The translations under genes were made by a program, and so were the position numbers. From JAJXZP01 sp963787185 (lineage in GTDB: Bacteria > Spirochaetota > Spirochaetia > Treponematales > Rectinemataceae): DNA of 64,000 nucleotides. Below are positions 27,017 to 36,278 of this stretch, piece after piece; position 1 is the stretch's first letter; every line of letters starts with the position of its first letter. The notes under the pieces were generated by a model. It had not been told where the DNA came from. It did not search any database and saw nothing but the letters and a program-made list of their open reading frames with translations. Location: positions 62,001-126,000 of the forward strand of contig CAWBCC010000020.1 of assembly GCA_963787185.1 (NCBI GenBank), in the 5' to 3' direction.

Positions 27017-28342
27017 ATGCAGTTGAAAGAGTTGATAGTCATGGCGTCCCTGGTTGCGGGGGCTTCGTTCGCGGCCGCCCAGAGCGCCGGGGCGCCCGTT
27101 TTCGGCATGGACGACGCCATCGCGAAGGCCGTGTCGAACCAGCCGCTGATCCTCCAGGCCGAGGCGAGTGTCGCGGCCGCCCGGGCCAAGGAAGAACAGG
27201 CCAAGAGCGCCTACCTGCCCAGCGTCGTCGGGGCCGCTTCCTACTTGGATTTGCAGCCGCAGGAAGGAATCGCGCTCGGCTCCGAGCAGTTTGCGATGGC
27301 GCCCGAGAATAACTGGGATTTCCACATCGGCGCCAGCGAGCTCGTCTTCGACTTCGGGAAGCGGGAGCTGCAGGTCAGTCTCGCGGCGTCCGGGGTGGAC
27401 GCCGCGAGCATCGGCGTCGATCAGATCAAGATGAACATAGCCTTCCAGACGGCCCAGACATTCTACGCGACCCTGTTCCTGCGCGCCGAAATCAATGTCA
27501 TCGACGAGCAGCTCGCCACTCTCGATGAACACCTCCGGGACACCCAGGAGCGCGAAGCCACAGGCTCCTCCACTCACTACGACGTGCTGACGACCGAGGT
27601 TCGAGTCGCCTCGATGAAGAGCCAGCGCATAGATGCCGTGGGCCAATACGCGAAGCAGAGGATAGCGCTCAGGGAGCTCATGGGCCTGAGCGAGGGCCAG
27701 GACTTCGACATCAAGGGCGATTTTTCTCCCGCCTCCGAAGCGAACGACGTAAAAGCCGTCCTGACCTCCGCCATGGGCCAACGGCCCGATCTCGCGCTGT
27801 CGCTCTCCGCGGAGAAGCAGGCGGAGCTCAGCCTGAGCCTGGCCAAGCTCGGGCACATGCCCACGATTTCGACGGAGCTCGAGGCCGGCTACAAGAACGG
27901 CATCCTCACCTTCGCAAACTCCGATGTCGACAAGTTGCTGTTCAACTGGAACTTCGGCCTCATGGTGAACTTCCCCATATTCGACGGCCTGCTCACCGAG
28001 CGGCGCACTGCGGAAGCCGACGCGAGGCTCTCGGCCGCCCTGAAGAGCACCGATGCGCTCAGGCGGACGGTCACGACCCAGGTGCTCCAGGCGCTGCAGG
28101 ACGTCGATTCGAGTCACGAACAGACGGATAACTCTCTGGTTCAGCTCGAACAGGCGCAGGAGGCCCTCAACATGGCCAAGGTCCAATACGACATCGGCGT
28201 CGGGACGAACCTGGAGTATCTGGACTCCCAGACCTCGCTCGAGCTCGCCAAACTCAACAACCTGGGCGCCATCTACCGCGAGGTCCTGAGCCAGCTTCAG
28301 CTCAAGCAAGCCCTCGGGGACAGGATCTGGGCGAAGAGCTAG
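27017..28342 (+). CDS. TolC-family outer-membrane efflux protein
   Basis: 441 residues from the ATG at 27017 (GAGGTG upstream; the ATG at 27005 is less likely). A Sec signal peptide ends near FAAAQS. Two repeats of the outer-membrane efflux domain follow: long helices alternating with strands, for example SYLPSVVGAASYLDLQ, QTFYATLFLRAEINVIDEQL and the second-half LVMVNFPIFDGLLTE-type strand. It should form the trimeric exit duct of the first efflux system. It converges with the desaturase gene, with only 13 bases between them. Confidence 0.92.
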   Translation: MQLKELIVMASLVAGASFAAAQSAGAPVFGMDDAIAKAVSNQPLILQAEASVAAARAKEEQAKSAYLPSVVGAASYLDLQPQEGIALGSEQFAMAPENNWDFHIGASELVFDFGKRELQVSLAASGVDAASIGVDQIKMNIAFQTAQTFYATLFLRAEINVIDEQLATLDEHLRDTQEREATGSSTHYDVLTTEVRVASMKSQRIDAVGQYAKQRIALRELMGLSEGQDFDIKGDFSPASEANDVKAVLTSAMGQRPDLALSLSAEKQAELSLSLAKLGHMPTISTELEAGYKNGILTFANSDVDKLLFNWNFGLMVNFPIFDGLLTERRTAEADARLSAALKSTDALRRTVTTQVLQALQDVDSSHEQTDNSLVQLEQAQEALNMAKVQYDIGVGTNLEYLDSQTSLELAKLNNLGAIYREVLSQLQLKQALGDRIWAKS

Positions 28343-28355
28343 CCTTCGCAGCCGG

Positions 28356-29345
28356 CTATCGCCCGGATGCCTCGCGGAAGCCGATGAGTCTGCCCCTTTC
28401 CTCGTCGTAGAGATGGAGGGAGAGGGAATCGAAACCGCGTCTCAGGGATATCGACCTGACTACCTTTGCCTCGGCGGTATTTTCGGCGCATTCCTTGAGC
28501 ATGTAGTTCGGGATGCGGGGGTCGAGGTGGTGGATGTGGTGAAAGCCGATATTTCCCGTGAACCATCTCAGGATGGGCGGCAAATCGTAGAAGGAGCTGC
28601 CGAGGAACGAAGCCTTGATCTGGTCCCATTCCGAATCCCGCACCCAGTAGACGCTGGGGAACTGATGTTGAATGAAGAATAGCCAGACCCCGACGACGCT
28701 GGCGAGGTACATGATGGGCGCTTGGATCGCCAGGTAGGGGCCCATGCCCATGGTCAGCGCGGCGGCGGCGACTATTCCGGCCAGGACGAGGTTCGTGGCC
28801 ATGGTCCCTATGACGTCAGATCGCCGCGAGTACGAGTGCGGAAATCGGGCGAGGACCACGAAGTCGAGGGGAGCGAGAATCAGAAACAGGACGAAGGGGT
28901 TTCGTACGAAACGGTAGAGCGCGCGGCGGGAAAGGGGCGATTTTCGATATTCGCCGAGCGTCATTGTCCATACGTCGCCGATTCCGCGTTTGTCCAGATT
29001 CCCCACGGTCGCGTGATGTATGGCGTGCGATCTCCTGAAATCCGGGAAGGAGCTGAACGTCAGCACGCCGCAGATATATCCGAAGATGGAGTTGAGCCTG
29101 GAGTCGTTCGAGAAAGAGTAGTGGCCGCAGTCGTGGAGGATGATGAAAATACGGACGAGGAAGCCGGCCGCCGGGATCGCCAGGACGAGAACGATCCAAT
29201 AGGGCAGGCCCAGCCTGATGACGGTGTACATCGCCGCGAAAATCGCCGCGTAGGGCAACATCGAATTGAGCAGCTCCTTCACGGACCTGCGGGTGTCGAT
29301 CTTCTCGAAGCGCCTGATCGCGACGAGCCAATCGGGCTTTTTCAT
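28356..29345 (-). CDS. Membrane fatty acid desaturase
   Basis: 329 residues with four or more hydrophobic segments and the three histidine boxes of the di-iron family: HDCGH at residues 71-75, HAIHH at 107-111, and HHIHH in the segment IGFHHIHHLDPRIPNY near the C-terminus. These enzymes insert a double bond into acyl chains with O2 and an electron donor. An O2-dependent enzyme is notable beside a PFOR-type anaerobic metabolism and suggests some oxygen exposure. It lies alone between two efflux operons. Confidence 0.9.
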   Translation of the reverse strand: MKKPDWLVAIRRFEKIDTRRSVKELLNSMLPYAAIFAAMYTVIRLGLPYWIVLVLAIPAAGFLVRIFIILHDCGHYSFSNDSRLNSIFGYICGVLTFSSFPDFRRSHAIHHATVGNLDKRGIGDVWTMTLGEYRKSPLSRRALYRFVRNPFVLFLILAPLDFVVLARFPHSYSRRSDVIGTMATNLVLAGIVAAAALTMGMGPYLAIQAPIMYLASVVGVWLFFIQHQFPSVYWVRDSEWDQIKASFLGSSFYDLPPILRWFTGNIGFHHIHHLDPRIPNYMLKECAENTAEAKVVRSISLRRGFDSLSLHLYDEERGRLIGFREASGR

Positions 29346-29593
29346 GTGACCTCCTTCCTGCGCCGGCCCGGTAATGAGCCGGCCATGGGCGAAATTCTAA
29401 TTTTTCCGTTTTCGTGTTGCAAGGGTCGAAGACGACTTTTCGTCGTTCCGCGCCGCGCCGCGGCGCGCCGCGACGACCGAGCGGCCCGGCTTCGATTCGG
29501 CCGCCGGGGTCCGTCGATCGTTGGAGACTTCTAATTTACGGTGCCGACTATTCTCCCGCGGGAGCTTGATCCTTATCCGGAATATTGGTATGT

Positions 29594-29625
29594 TTTCGAA
29601 TATTACGATCTCGAACTATTCGAAA
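29594..29625. promoter_or_regulatory. Probable MarR operator of second efflux operon
   Basis: TTTCGAATA (29594-29602) and TATTCGAAA (29617-29625) are perfect inverted repeats with a 14-base spacer. They sit in an AT-rich patch just before the preferred start of the second marR gene, so autoregulation is likely. The sequence is unlike the dyad of the first operon, so the two repressors probably do not cross-bind. Confidence 0.6.
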
Positions 29626-29643
29626 CGGAATGAGGTGCAGTTG

Positions 29644-30081
29644 GTGAAGGAGATCGAGCTTACCGAGCTCCTCGGGGACATCTACCGAAAGATCATGAAG
29701 CGCTTCTCGCGCTACGCCGAGGCGGCGGGGATCTCCCTCACCGAGGGCATGGTCCTCTGGCGGATACACAAACACGGATGTCGGAGGGTTTCGGAGATCG
29801 CCGCCCAGATAGGTCTTCCGCCCAGCACGCTTACCGGCGTGCTCGATCGCCTGGTCGCGGGCGACTGGCTCGAGCGCGAGGCCGATCCCGAGGACAGGCG
29901 GGCCGTCCTCATGAAGAGCACCGCCAAGCTCGTCGAGTTCACGAAAAGCTCCATGCGCGCGAGCTCCAGGAGCCTCGAAAAGAGCTTCCGCACGCTGCCC
30001 CCCGAGCTCATGGACAGGCTCGTCGCCGATCTGGCCTCGGTGCTCGAATGCCTCGAGAGAGACGAGGAGAATCAACGTTGA
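29644..30081 (+). CDS. MarR-family transcriptional regulator
   Basis: 145 residues from GTG 29644 (or TTG 29641), behind GAGGTG. The frame is open back to 29521, but that part covers the AT-rich operator and is not protein-like. The winged helix is evident: MVLWRIHKHGCRRVSEIAAQIGLPPSTLTGVLDRLVAGDWLEREADPEDRR. It probably represses the five genes downstream. Its stop overlaps the pump gene's TTG start. Confidence 0.88.
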   Translation: MKEIELTELLGDIYRKIMKRFSRYAEAAGISLTEGMVLWRIHKHGCRRVSEIAAQIGLPPSTLTGVLDRLVAGDWLEREADPEDRRAVLMKSTAKLVEFTKSSMRASSRSLEKSFRTLPPELMDRLVADLASVLECLERDEENQR

Positions 30082-31658
30082 GCGACGGCGCGCTCGACGG
30101 AGCCGCGATGGAGCGGGACGTCGTCGACACCGAAGGGCACATGCGGCACTGGCTCGCGCCGGTGCTCGTGGCGCTCATCGGCGCCTTCATGTCCATTCTC
30201 GACTCGAGCATCGTCAACGTCGCGGTGCCCACCATCATGAACGTCTTCAATGCGGGGCCGAGCGACGTCCAATGGGTTTCGACGATCTACCTGCTCGCGA
30301 TGGGCGTCGTGGTGCCGCTGTCGGGCTGGCTGGGAGACAGGTTCGGCTTCAAGAACCTGTACATGGTCTCGCTCGTCGCCTTCGTGATCGGATCGCTCCT
30401 CTGCGGCCTCTCCTGGGACCTCAATTCGCTCATTCTGTTCCGCGTGCTGCAGGCTCTCGGCGGCGGCATGATCATGCCGACGATGATGGCCATGGTTTTC
30501 CGCATCGTGCCGCGCGACAAGATCGGCGGCGCCATGGGTGTCTTCGGCATCTCGCTGATGGTCGGTCCGGCGATCGGACCCACCCTGGGCGGCTACCTCG
30601 TCGAATACGTGAACTGGCGCTGGATTTTCACCATCAACCTGCCCATCGGCGTGGTGGGAGTTCTGCTGGCCTGGTTCGTGCTGCCCGACTTCAAATCCAA
30701 GCATCCGGGCAAGCTGGACTTGGGCGGAGCCTTCAGCTCCGGGGTCATGCTCTTCAGTCTCCTGCTCGCGCTTTCGAAAGGCGAAGACTGGGGATGGACC
30801 GACGAACGCATCGTCCTGCTTTTCGCGATCAGCTTCTTCTCCTTCGTGCTCTTCCTGTTGATCGAGCTGACCTCCAAAAACCCCCTGCTCGAGCTCCGGG
30901 TCTTCAAATACCGTTCCTTCACGATGGCTAACCTCCTGGTCGTCATAACGACGGTCGGCATGTACGCGGGCATTTTCTATCTGCCCCTGTTCCTGCAGAA
31001 CGTGCGGGGCCTGGGCGCCATGCAGACGGGTCTGATTCTGATGCCCGGCGCCCTCGCCTCGGGGCTCATGATGCCGATCACGGGGAAATTGTACGACAAG
31101 ATCGGCCCGCGGCCCCTCGCGGTCTTCGGGGTGTTCCTGCTGACCGTGCTCACTTTCCAGTTCCACAACCTGAACATCATGACGGCCACGGCCACCGTGG
31201 TCGTTTGGGTGACGCTCCGAGGCCTGGTGATGGCCTTCGCGAACATGCCCGCGCAGACCGCCGCCCTCGCCGACGTGCCGACCGAGCTCGTCGGGCGGGC
31301 ATCCGCCATCACGAACATAATCCGAAGCGTGGCGGGTTCCTTCGGGCTGGCCGTGCTCACCTCGATTCTCACGATGCGTCAGGCCTTTCACGGCGCGCGC
31401 CTCGCATGGACCCTGGTTCCGGGCCTGACGATGGTCGACAGCGCCGTGTCGCGGATGACTCACATGTTCGGAGGAGGAGGGCGGGGACACGAGATCGCGC
31501 TCGCGTATCTCAAAGCTCTGGTCACGCAGGATTCATTCATAAACGGGATCGACGATGTCTTCGTCGCGGCCGCGGTGTTCACGGTGGTCGCCCTGATCCC
31601 CGCCCTGTTCCTGAAGCGCAGCACGACGGTTCACGGCAGGCCGCCGATGGCCGAATAG
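30078..31658 (+). CDS. EmrB/QacA-type MFS drug:proton antiporter (DHA2, 14 TM)
   Basis: 526 residues from TTG 30078, which follows GAGGAG and overlaps the marR stop as TTGA; the ATG at 30108 is the alternative. Motifs are GAFMSILDSSIVNVAVPTIM in helix 1, GWLGDRFGFKNLY in the helix 2-3 loop, and GGGMIMPTMMAMVFRIVP in helix 4. It is a paralogue of the pump in the first operon. The C-terminal part has a Gly-rich stretch (HMFGGGGRGHE) in the last periplasmic loop. Confidence 0.92.
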   Translation: MSDGALDGAAMERDVVDTEGHMRHWLAPVLVALIGAFMSILDSSIVNVAVPTIMNVFNAGPSDVQWVSTIYLLAMGVVVPLSGWLGDRFGFKNLYMVSLVAFVIGSLLCGLSWDLNSLILFRVLQALGGGMIMPTMMAMVFRIVPRDKIGGAMGVFGISLMVGPAIGPTLGGYLVEYVNWRWIFTINLPIGVVGVLLAWFVLPDFKSKHPGKLDLGGAFSSGVMLFSLLLALSKGEDWGWTDERIVLLFAISFFSFVLFLLIELTSKNPLLELRVFKYRSFTMANLLVVITTVGMYAGIFYLPLFLQNVRGLGAMQTGLILMPGALASGLMMPITGKLYDKIGPRPLAVFGVFLLTVLTFQFHNLNIMTATATVVVWVTLRGLVMAFANMPAQTAALADVPTELVGRASAITNIIRSVAGSFGLAVLTSILTMRQAFHGARLAWTLVPGLTMVDSAVSRMTHMFGGGGRGHEIALAYLKALVTQDSFINGIDDVFVAAAVFTVVALIPALFLKRSTTVHGRPPMAE

Positions 31659-31733
31659 CCCAACGCGGCGAAAGGCGCGGCCTAGGCCGGGGACCTTGCG
31701 CCGACCATATCAACCTGGCAACGAGGTGTTCCG

Positions 31734-32432
31734 ATGTCGAGAAAGAAGATCATATTGAGCGTTCTGGGCGTGGCGCTGGCCGCCGTGCTCGGTATCGTCG
31801 CGTACTATTGGATCGAAGGCACGCGCTACGTGCAGACCGACGACGCCCGGATCGCCTCCAACGTCATCTCGGTCATGCCCGAGATCCCCGGCAAGCTGGT
31901 CGAATGGCGGGTTCAGGAGGGCGACATGGTCGCCTCCGGCGACGTGCTGGGCAGGCAGGATCTGGGCTCCGCCCTCAGCTCCGTGGCGCTCAATCCGCAG
32001 GGACTCGGCGCCGTCGCGGGCGTGTTCGCCGACAAGGCCGTGATCAAAGCGCCGATAAGCGGCCAGGTCATTCTGTCCACGGCCGTCGTGGGCGAGATGG
32101 CCGCTCCCGGCACCTCGCTTGCGATCATCGCCGATACCGACGGACTCTATGTCTCGGCCAACATCAAAGAGGGCTATATCGCCGAGGTCAAGGTCGGTCA
32201 GAACGTCGACGTGTGGATCGACGCCTTCCCGGGACGCAGGTTCCAGGGAAGAGTCGACAGCATCGGCCGGGCGACGGCCTCCACCTTCTCCCTGCTGCCC
32301 GCCCAGAACGGGGGCGGAAATTATACGAAGGTGGTCCAGGTCATACCCATCAAGATCATCATCATGGATCCCGGCAACGCGCGGCTCATGATAGGCATGA
32401 ACGCGTACGTCCGCATCCACCTGCACCGCTGA
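31734..32432 (+). CDS. Short EmrA-like adaptor without the helical hairpin
   Basis: 232 residues. One N-terminal membrane anchor, then YVQTDDARIASNVISVMPEIPGKL and the second lipoyl half (VIKAPISGQVILSTAVVGEMAAPG) joined by only about 40 residues. The long coiled-coil hairpin present in the paralogue at 24.4 kb (and usual in EmrA) is almost gone. The barrel domain with VWIDAFPGRRFQGRVDSIG is kept. Without the hairpin it could not reach a TolC-type channel by itself, which may explain the second adaptor encoded next. Confidence 0.88.
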   Translation: MSRKKIILSVLGVALAAVLGIVAYYWIEGTRYVQTDDARIASNVISVMPEIPGKLVEWRVQEGDMVASGDVLGRQDLGSALSSVALNPQGLGAVAGVFADKAVIKAPISGQVILSTAVVGEMAAPGTSLAIIADTDGLYVSANIKEGYIAEVKVGQNVDVWIDAFPGRRFQGRVDSIGRATASTFSLLPAQNGGGNYTKVVQVIPIKIIIMDPGNARLMIGMNAYVRIHLHR

Positions 32433-32446
32433 ACGAGGAGAACGAC

Positions 32447-33583
32447 ATGAGAAAAATATCCTTGCTGTACATATCGGCCGCGGTTCTGGCGGTCGCCTCG
32501 GCCGGATGCTCCGCGCCCAGGTCGACGGAAATCGTGACGGTCAAGACCGATGTCGCCACGATGGGCCGGATCGTCAAGGACGAGGAGCTGTCCGGCGTGC
32601 TCGTGCCCGACAAGAGCCTCAACATCTTCCCGAAGCTTTCGGGCCAGGCCCAGATCGTCGCGGTCGACATAGGCGACCGCGTACGCCAGGGGCAGCTGCT
32701 CGTGCAGATCGACACCAAGGAGCTCAACGCCCAGCTCGCCGTGGCCCAGGCCGCGACGGCCACGGTGCGCGACCAGGCCGCCCAGGCCAAGATCGGCATC
32801 GAAAGCGCGCGCCTCAACCTCGATCTCGCGCAGAAGAATTACGACCGCACCAAGGCCCTCTTCGATACGAAAGCGGTCGCACAGAACGCCCTCGACGACG
32901 CCCGGACCAAGCTCGATCTTTCGAAGACGGCCTACGACAATGCCCAGACCCAGTTTCAGACGGTCGCCGGTTCGGGAATGGCGCAGGCCGAGGCCCAGGT
33001 CAATCTCATCAATGTGGAGATCTCGAACAGCCTGATCACGAGCCCGATTTCGGGGACGGTCACGAACCGCAACATCAACGTGGGCGAGATGACGTCCCCC
33101 AACTCTCCGCTCATGACCATCGCCGATACGACCAATCTCAAGTTCGAGGGCAACGCTTCCCAGAACGTGATCGTCCTCATGAAGGTGGGCGAACCGGTGC
33201 GCGTCATGGTGGACGGCATGGCGGGGCCGGGCTACGAGGGGAGAGTCTCCCAGGTCGGGCCCATCGCCGCGGCCACGGGGCAGTACTTCCCCGTGGCGAT
33301 CGACATCCTCAACGACGGCAAACTCTTCGCCGGAATGACCGCCAAGGCGGAATTTCCGCTCACGAGCCAGGAAGGCGTCGTGATCCCCGAATCCGCCCTG
33401 GTCACCGACGTCGGCCAGACCTCGGTCTTCGTCGTCTCGGGGGGAAAGGTTTCGAAGCGGAGCGTCGAGTTGGGCACCCGCGGTCCCGCCGATGTCCTCG
33501 TCCTTTCGGGCCTGTCGGCCGGCGACACCGTAGCGACCTCCAATCTCGGCATGCTTCAGGACGGCACGGGGGTGAAGCAGTGA
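32447..33583 (+). CDS. Lipoprotein RND-type membrane-fusion protein (AcrA/MacA class)
   Basis: 378 residues, ATG at 32447 behind GAGGAG. The lipobox is AVASAGC, so the mature protein is probably a lipoprotein. Domains in order: barrel-sandwich half, a long coiled-coil hairpin (RTKALFDTKAVAQNALDDARTK region), the second sandwich half (ITSPISGTVTNRNINVGEM), a barrel and a membrane-proximal domain (VVIPESALVTD). This class usually partners RND pumps or MacB, yet no such pump gene is present. It is wedged between the short adaptor and the channel gene. Confidence 0.9.
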   Translation: MRKISLLYISAAVLAVASAGCSAPRSTEIVTVKTDVATMGRIVKDEELSGVLVPDKSLNIFPKLSGQAQIVAVDIGDRVRQGQLLVQIDTKELNAQLAVAQAATATVRDQAAQAKIGIESARLNLDLAQKNYDRTKALFDTKAVAQNALDDARTKLDLSKTAYDNAQTQFQTVAGSGMAQAEAQVNLINVEISNSLITSPISGTVTNRNINVGEMTSPNSPLMTIADTTNLKFEGNASQNVIVLMKVGEPVRVMVDGMAGPGYEGRVSQVGPIAAATGQYFPVAIDILNDGKLFAGMTAKAEFPLTSQEGVVIPESALVTDVGQTSVFVVSGGKVSKRSVELGTRGPADVLVLSGLSAGDTVATSNLGMLQDGTGVKQ

Positions 33584-35049
33584 TCCGATTCGCTCATCTC
33601 CGTCTCGGTCTCGCGGCCGCCGCGGCGCTGACGGCGCTCTGCGCAGGCGGCACGACCTTCGCCCAAGAGGCGGTGCCCCAGGCGACGGCCCCCGGCGCGG
33701 CCCAAGCGGGTCTCGCTCCGGCGGGCGGCACGAGCCTGACCATCGACGAGGCCGTCGCCGATGGGCTCGCGAGCGACCCCGGCATACGCTCCGGAACCTG
33801 GGACCTGCTTTCCGCCCGCGCCCGAGCCGCGGACGCCAAGTATCGCATGCTCCCCTCGCTTTCCGTTTCGGCCGGCTATATGCAGCTCAACCCCGAACCC
33901 ATCCCCTCGGCCATTCTTCCGCCGAGCCAGGCGTCGTTACAGCCCTTCGTCGACGAGCTGCTCCAGATGTTCACCGGCGCCCCCAACGACGTGCGCGACG
34001 TCAGCCTCAACCTGGAATACCCCATTTTCGCGGGCTTCCGCCTGCGCGAGGCGGCCGAGATAGTCAAACTCCAGTCCCTGGGCAAAGCCGACACTCTCGA
34101 GCTGGCCAAGAGGGCCCTGGTCTTCGAGATACGCCGCGCCTACTGGGAGGCGGTCCGGGCGACGGCCAACGCCGCGTCGCTCGGCAAGAATCTCGAGTTG
34201 GAGCACATAATCCGGGAAGAGACGAAGAGCCTGGCCGAGCAGGGTATGGCGACCACGGCCGACGAGCTCGACGAGGACGCGCGCCTGGATCAGACCAGTC
34301 TGGCGCTGGACGAGGCCCAGTCCATGCGCGACATGGCCTTTCTGGCGCTCGCCTCGCTCATCGGGGACGAGAACGCCGAAAAGAGCGTCGACACCTCGGC
34401 CTATGCCCTGACCACTTCTCCGAGCGAGGCGGCGCTTCCCGTGCTCTCGGCGGCCCCGACGGACACGACGAAGCTGATCGACGAGGCCCTGGCCAATCGG
34501 CCGGAGTACCGCGCGGCGACGGTGGCGCTCAACGCCTCCCTGCACGCGCAGACCGCGGCCAAGGGCGACCTGCTGCCGTCGGTGATGCTGAGCGGTTCGC
34601 TTGCCTATATCGACCCGGATCAGAGGGCCTTTCCCCCGACCGATGTCTTCAGCTGGACCTGGTCGGCCGGCATCAGGGTAAAGTATGATATCGGCGGCGT
34701 GCCTGGAGCCTTGGAACGGAGCAAAGCCGCCGAGGACGACATCGAAAAGGCCGACGCCGACCTGATGCGGGAGCGCGACGCGATAGCCCTGGACGTGCGC
34801 AGGTGCGTCCTGGCTCTGACTCAGGCGCGCACTTCCCTGGACCTCACGAAGGGCATGGTGGCGCAGGCGAAGGAGAATCTGAGGGTGGCGCAGGCGAGGT
34901 TCGACATCGGACTCGCGAAGCGCTCCGAGCTCGTCCAGTCCCAGATAGGGCTGCTGCGCGCCGACTTCGCGGTCGAGAACAAGATGATCGACGTCGAGAT
35001 AGCCCAGGACGACCTGGCCCGCGCGGCCGCGCTGGAGCCCGTTCGATAG
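33580..35049 (+). CDS. TolC-family outer-membrane efflux protein
   Basis: 489 residues from GTG 33580, overlapping the previous stop by 4 bases (GTGA). A signal peptide ends near GGTTFAQE. A Pro/Ala-rich linker is followed by two outer-membrane efflux repeats (DEAVADGLASDPGIRS... and LIDEALANRPEYRAATVALN), the usual TolC pattern. The strand segments SLNLEYPIFAGFRLRE and AGIRVKYDIGGVPG fit beta-barrel strands. It is the exit duct of the second efflux operon. Confidence 0.9.
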   Translation: MIRFAHLRLGLAAAAALTALCAGGTTFAQEAVPQATAPGAAQAGLAPAGGTSLTIDEAVADGLASDPGIRSGTWDLLSARARAADAKYRMLPSLSVSAGYMQLNPEPIPSAILPPSQASLQPFVDELLQMFTGAPNDVRDVSLNLEYPIFAGFRLREAAEIVKLQSLGKADTLELAKRALVFEIRRAYWEAVRATANAASLGKNLELEHIIREETKSLAEQGMATTADELDEDARLDQTSLALDEAQSMRDMAFLALASLIGDENAEKSVDTSAYALTTSPSEAALPVLSAAPTDTTKLIDEALANRPEYRAATVALNASLHAQTAAKGDLLPSVMLSGSLAYIDPDQRAFPPTDVFSWTWSAGIRVKYDIGGVPGALERSKAAEDDIEKADADLMRERDAIALDVRRCVLALTQARTSLDLTKGMVAQAKENLRVAQARFDIGLAKRSELVQSQIGLLRADFAVENKMIDVEIAQDDLARAAALEPVR

Positions 35050-35096
35050 GCGATTCGCCCGTTCCCTTTCCCGGGCGGCTCGCGGAGGAGTTGGCA

Positions 35097-36245
35097 ATGA
35101 ACCGAGCCGCGGGCACCGCCAGGCTGTCCGTCCTGTCGAACGCCCTACTCATCGCGATGAAGCTGGCGGTCGGCCTGGCGAGCGGCTCGGTGAGCATCAT
35201 TTCCGAAGCCATACATTCGCTCATGGACCTCGCCGCGGCTTTCATGGCTTTCCTGTCGATCAGAGTCGCGCAGCGCCCGGCCGACGCCGAGCACCCCTAC
35301 GGCCACGAAAAGTTGGAAAATGTCTCGGGCGTGCTGGAGGCGGCGCTCATTTTCGCCGCCTCCGCCTTCATCATCGTGGAGGCCGTGCGCAAGCTGATCT
35401 CGCCCTCGCCCATCGTATCGCTCGAGCTGGGCGTGGCCGTGATGTTCGTTTCGGGCGGCGTCAACCTCTTCGTGTCGCGCCGGCTGTACAAGGTCGCGCG
35501 CGAAGAGGAAAGCGTGGCGCTCGAAGCCGACGCGCTGCACCTGCGAACGGACGTCTACTCGTCCCTCGGCGTCGCCGTCGGCCTCGTCCTCATCGTCGTA
35601 TTGAGACGGGTCTTCGGCTTCGAGCGGGCCTACTACCTGGATCCCCTCATAGCTCTGGCGATCGCGCTCTTCATAATGCGCGAAGCCTGGGGAATGCTCA
35701 GGAAGGCCTTCGGCCCCCTCATCGATTCGAGCATCTCGGCCGACGAGCTCGAGATCGTCAGGAGCAGCGTCGCGCGCTATCCCGGTATCGCGATGCACGA
35801 TGTGCGCACGAGACGGGCCGGGGGCAAGCGTTACGTCGACTTCCACCTCACGGTCCCCGAATCCATGAGCGTCAGGGACTCTCACGAGCTCTGCGACGAG
35901 ATAGAGCGCAGCCTCGAGAACAGGCTGAGGAACACGAGCGTGCTCATCCATACCGAACCGGCGATCGAGCTGCCGCGAAGCGCGCTGCCCAGGCTTTCGA
36001 AGGACGAGATCATGCAGAGGCTCGGCGAGATCGGTCGTTCGGTCGCCGGGGTCGACATGCGCGTGCATCATCTGCACATCTTCGACAACGGTCAGTCCAA
36101 GGAGCTGATTTTCCACATCGACGTCGAATCGTCGGTGAGTCTCGCGGACGCTCACGGGATCGCCAGCCGATTCGAGGCGCGAGTGCGGAAGGAGCTGGGC
36201 TTCGAGCCGACTATCCACGTCGAGCCCAAGAAGAAAGCCCCTTAA
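35097..36245 (+). CDS. Cation diffusion facilitator (CDF) metal exporter
   Basis: 382 residues, ATG behind GGAGGAG. Six predicted membrane segments; the metal-site residues are readable in SEAIHSLMDLAAA (His and Asp of helix 2) and ALHLRTDVYSSLG (His and Asp of helix 5). A cytoplasmic domain follows, then a second ferredoxin-like tail with VDMRVHHLHIFDNG, making it longer than YiiP. The substrate is probably Zn, Fe, Mn or Co. It lies 47 bases after the channel gene and is probably the last gene of the operon. Confidence 0.9.
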   Translation: MNRAAGTARLSVLSNALLIAMKLAVGLASGSVSIISEAIHSLMDLAAAFMAFLSIRVAQRPADAEHPYGHEKLENVSGVLEAALIFAASAFIIVEAVRKLISPSPIVSLELGVAVMFVSGGVNLFVSRRLYKVAREEESVALEADALHLRTDVYSSLGVAVGLVLIVVLRRVFGFERAYYLDPLIALAIALFIMREAWGMLRKAFGPLIDSSISADELEIVRSSVARYPGIAMHDVRTRRAGGKRYVDFHLTVPESMSVRDSHELCDEIERSLENRLRNTSVLIHTEPAIELPRSALPRLSKDEIMQRLGEIGRSVAGVDMRVHHLHIFDNGQSKELIFHIDVESSVSLADAHGIASRFEARVRKELGFEPTIHVEPKKKAP

Positions 36246-36278
36246 CCTCGGCCCGATTTTTCTTGCGAGAAGTCCGGG

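Noticed and set aside
32506..35049. 847-codon frame starting upstream of the second TolC gene
   Set aside because: The first part is the adaptor gene read out of frame. The TolC protein starts at GTG 33580 with its own signal peptide.
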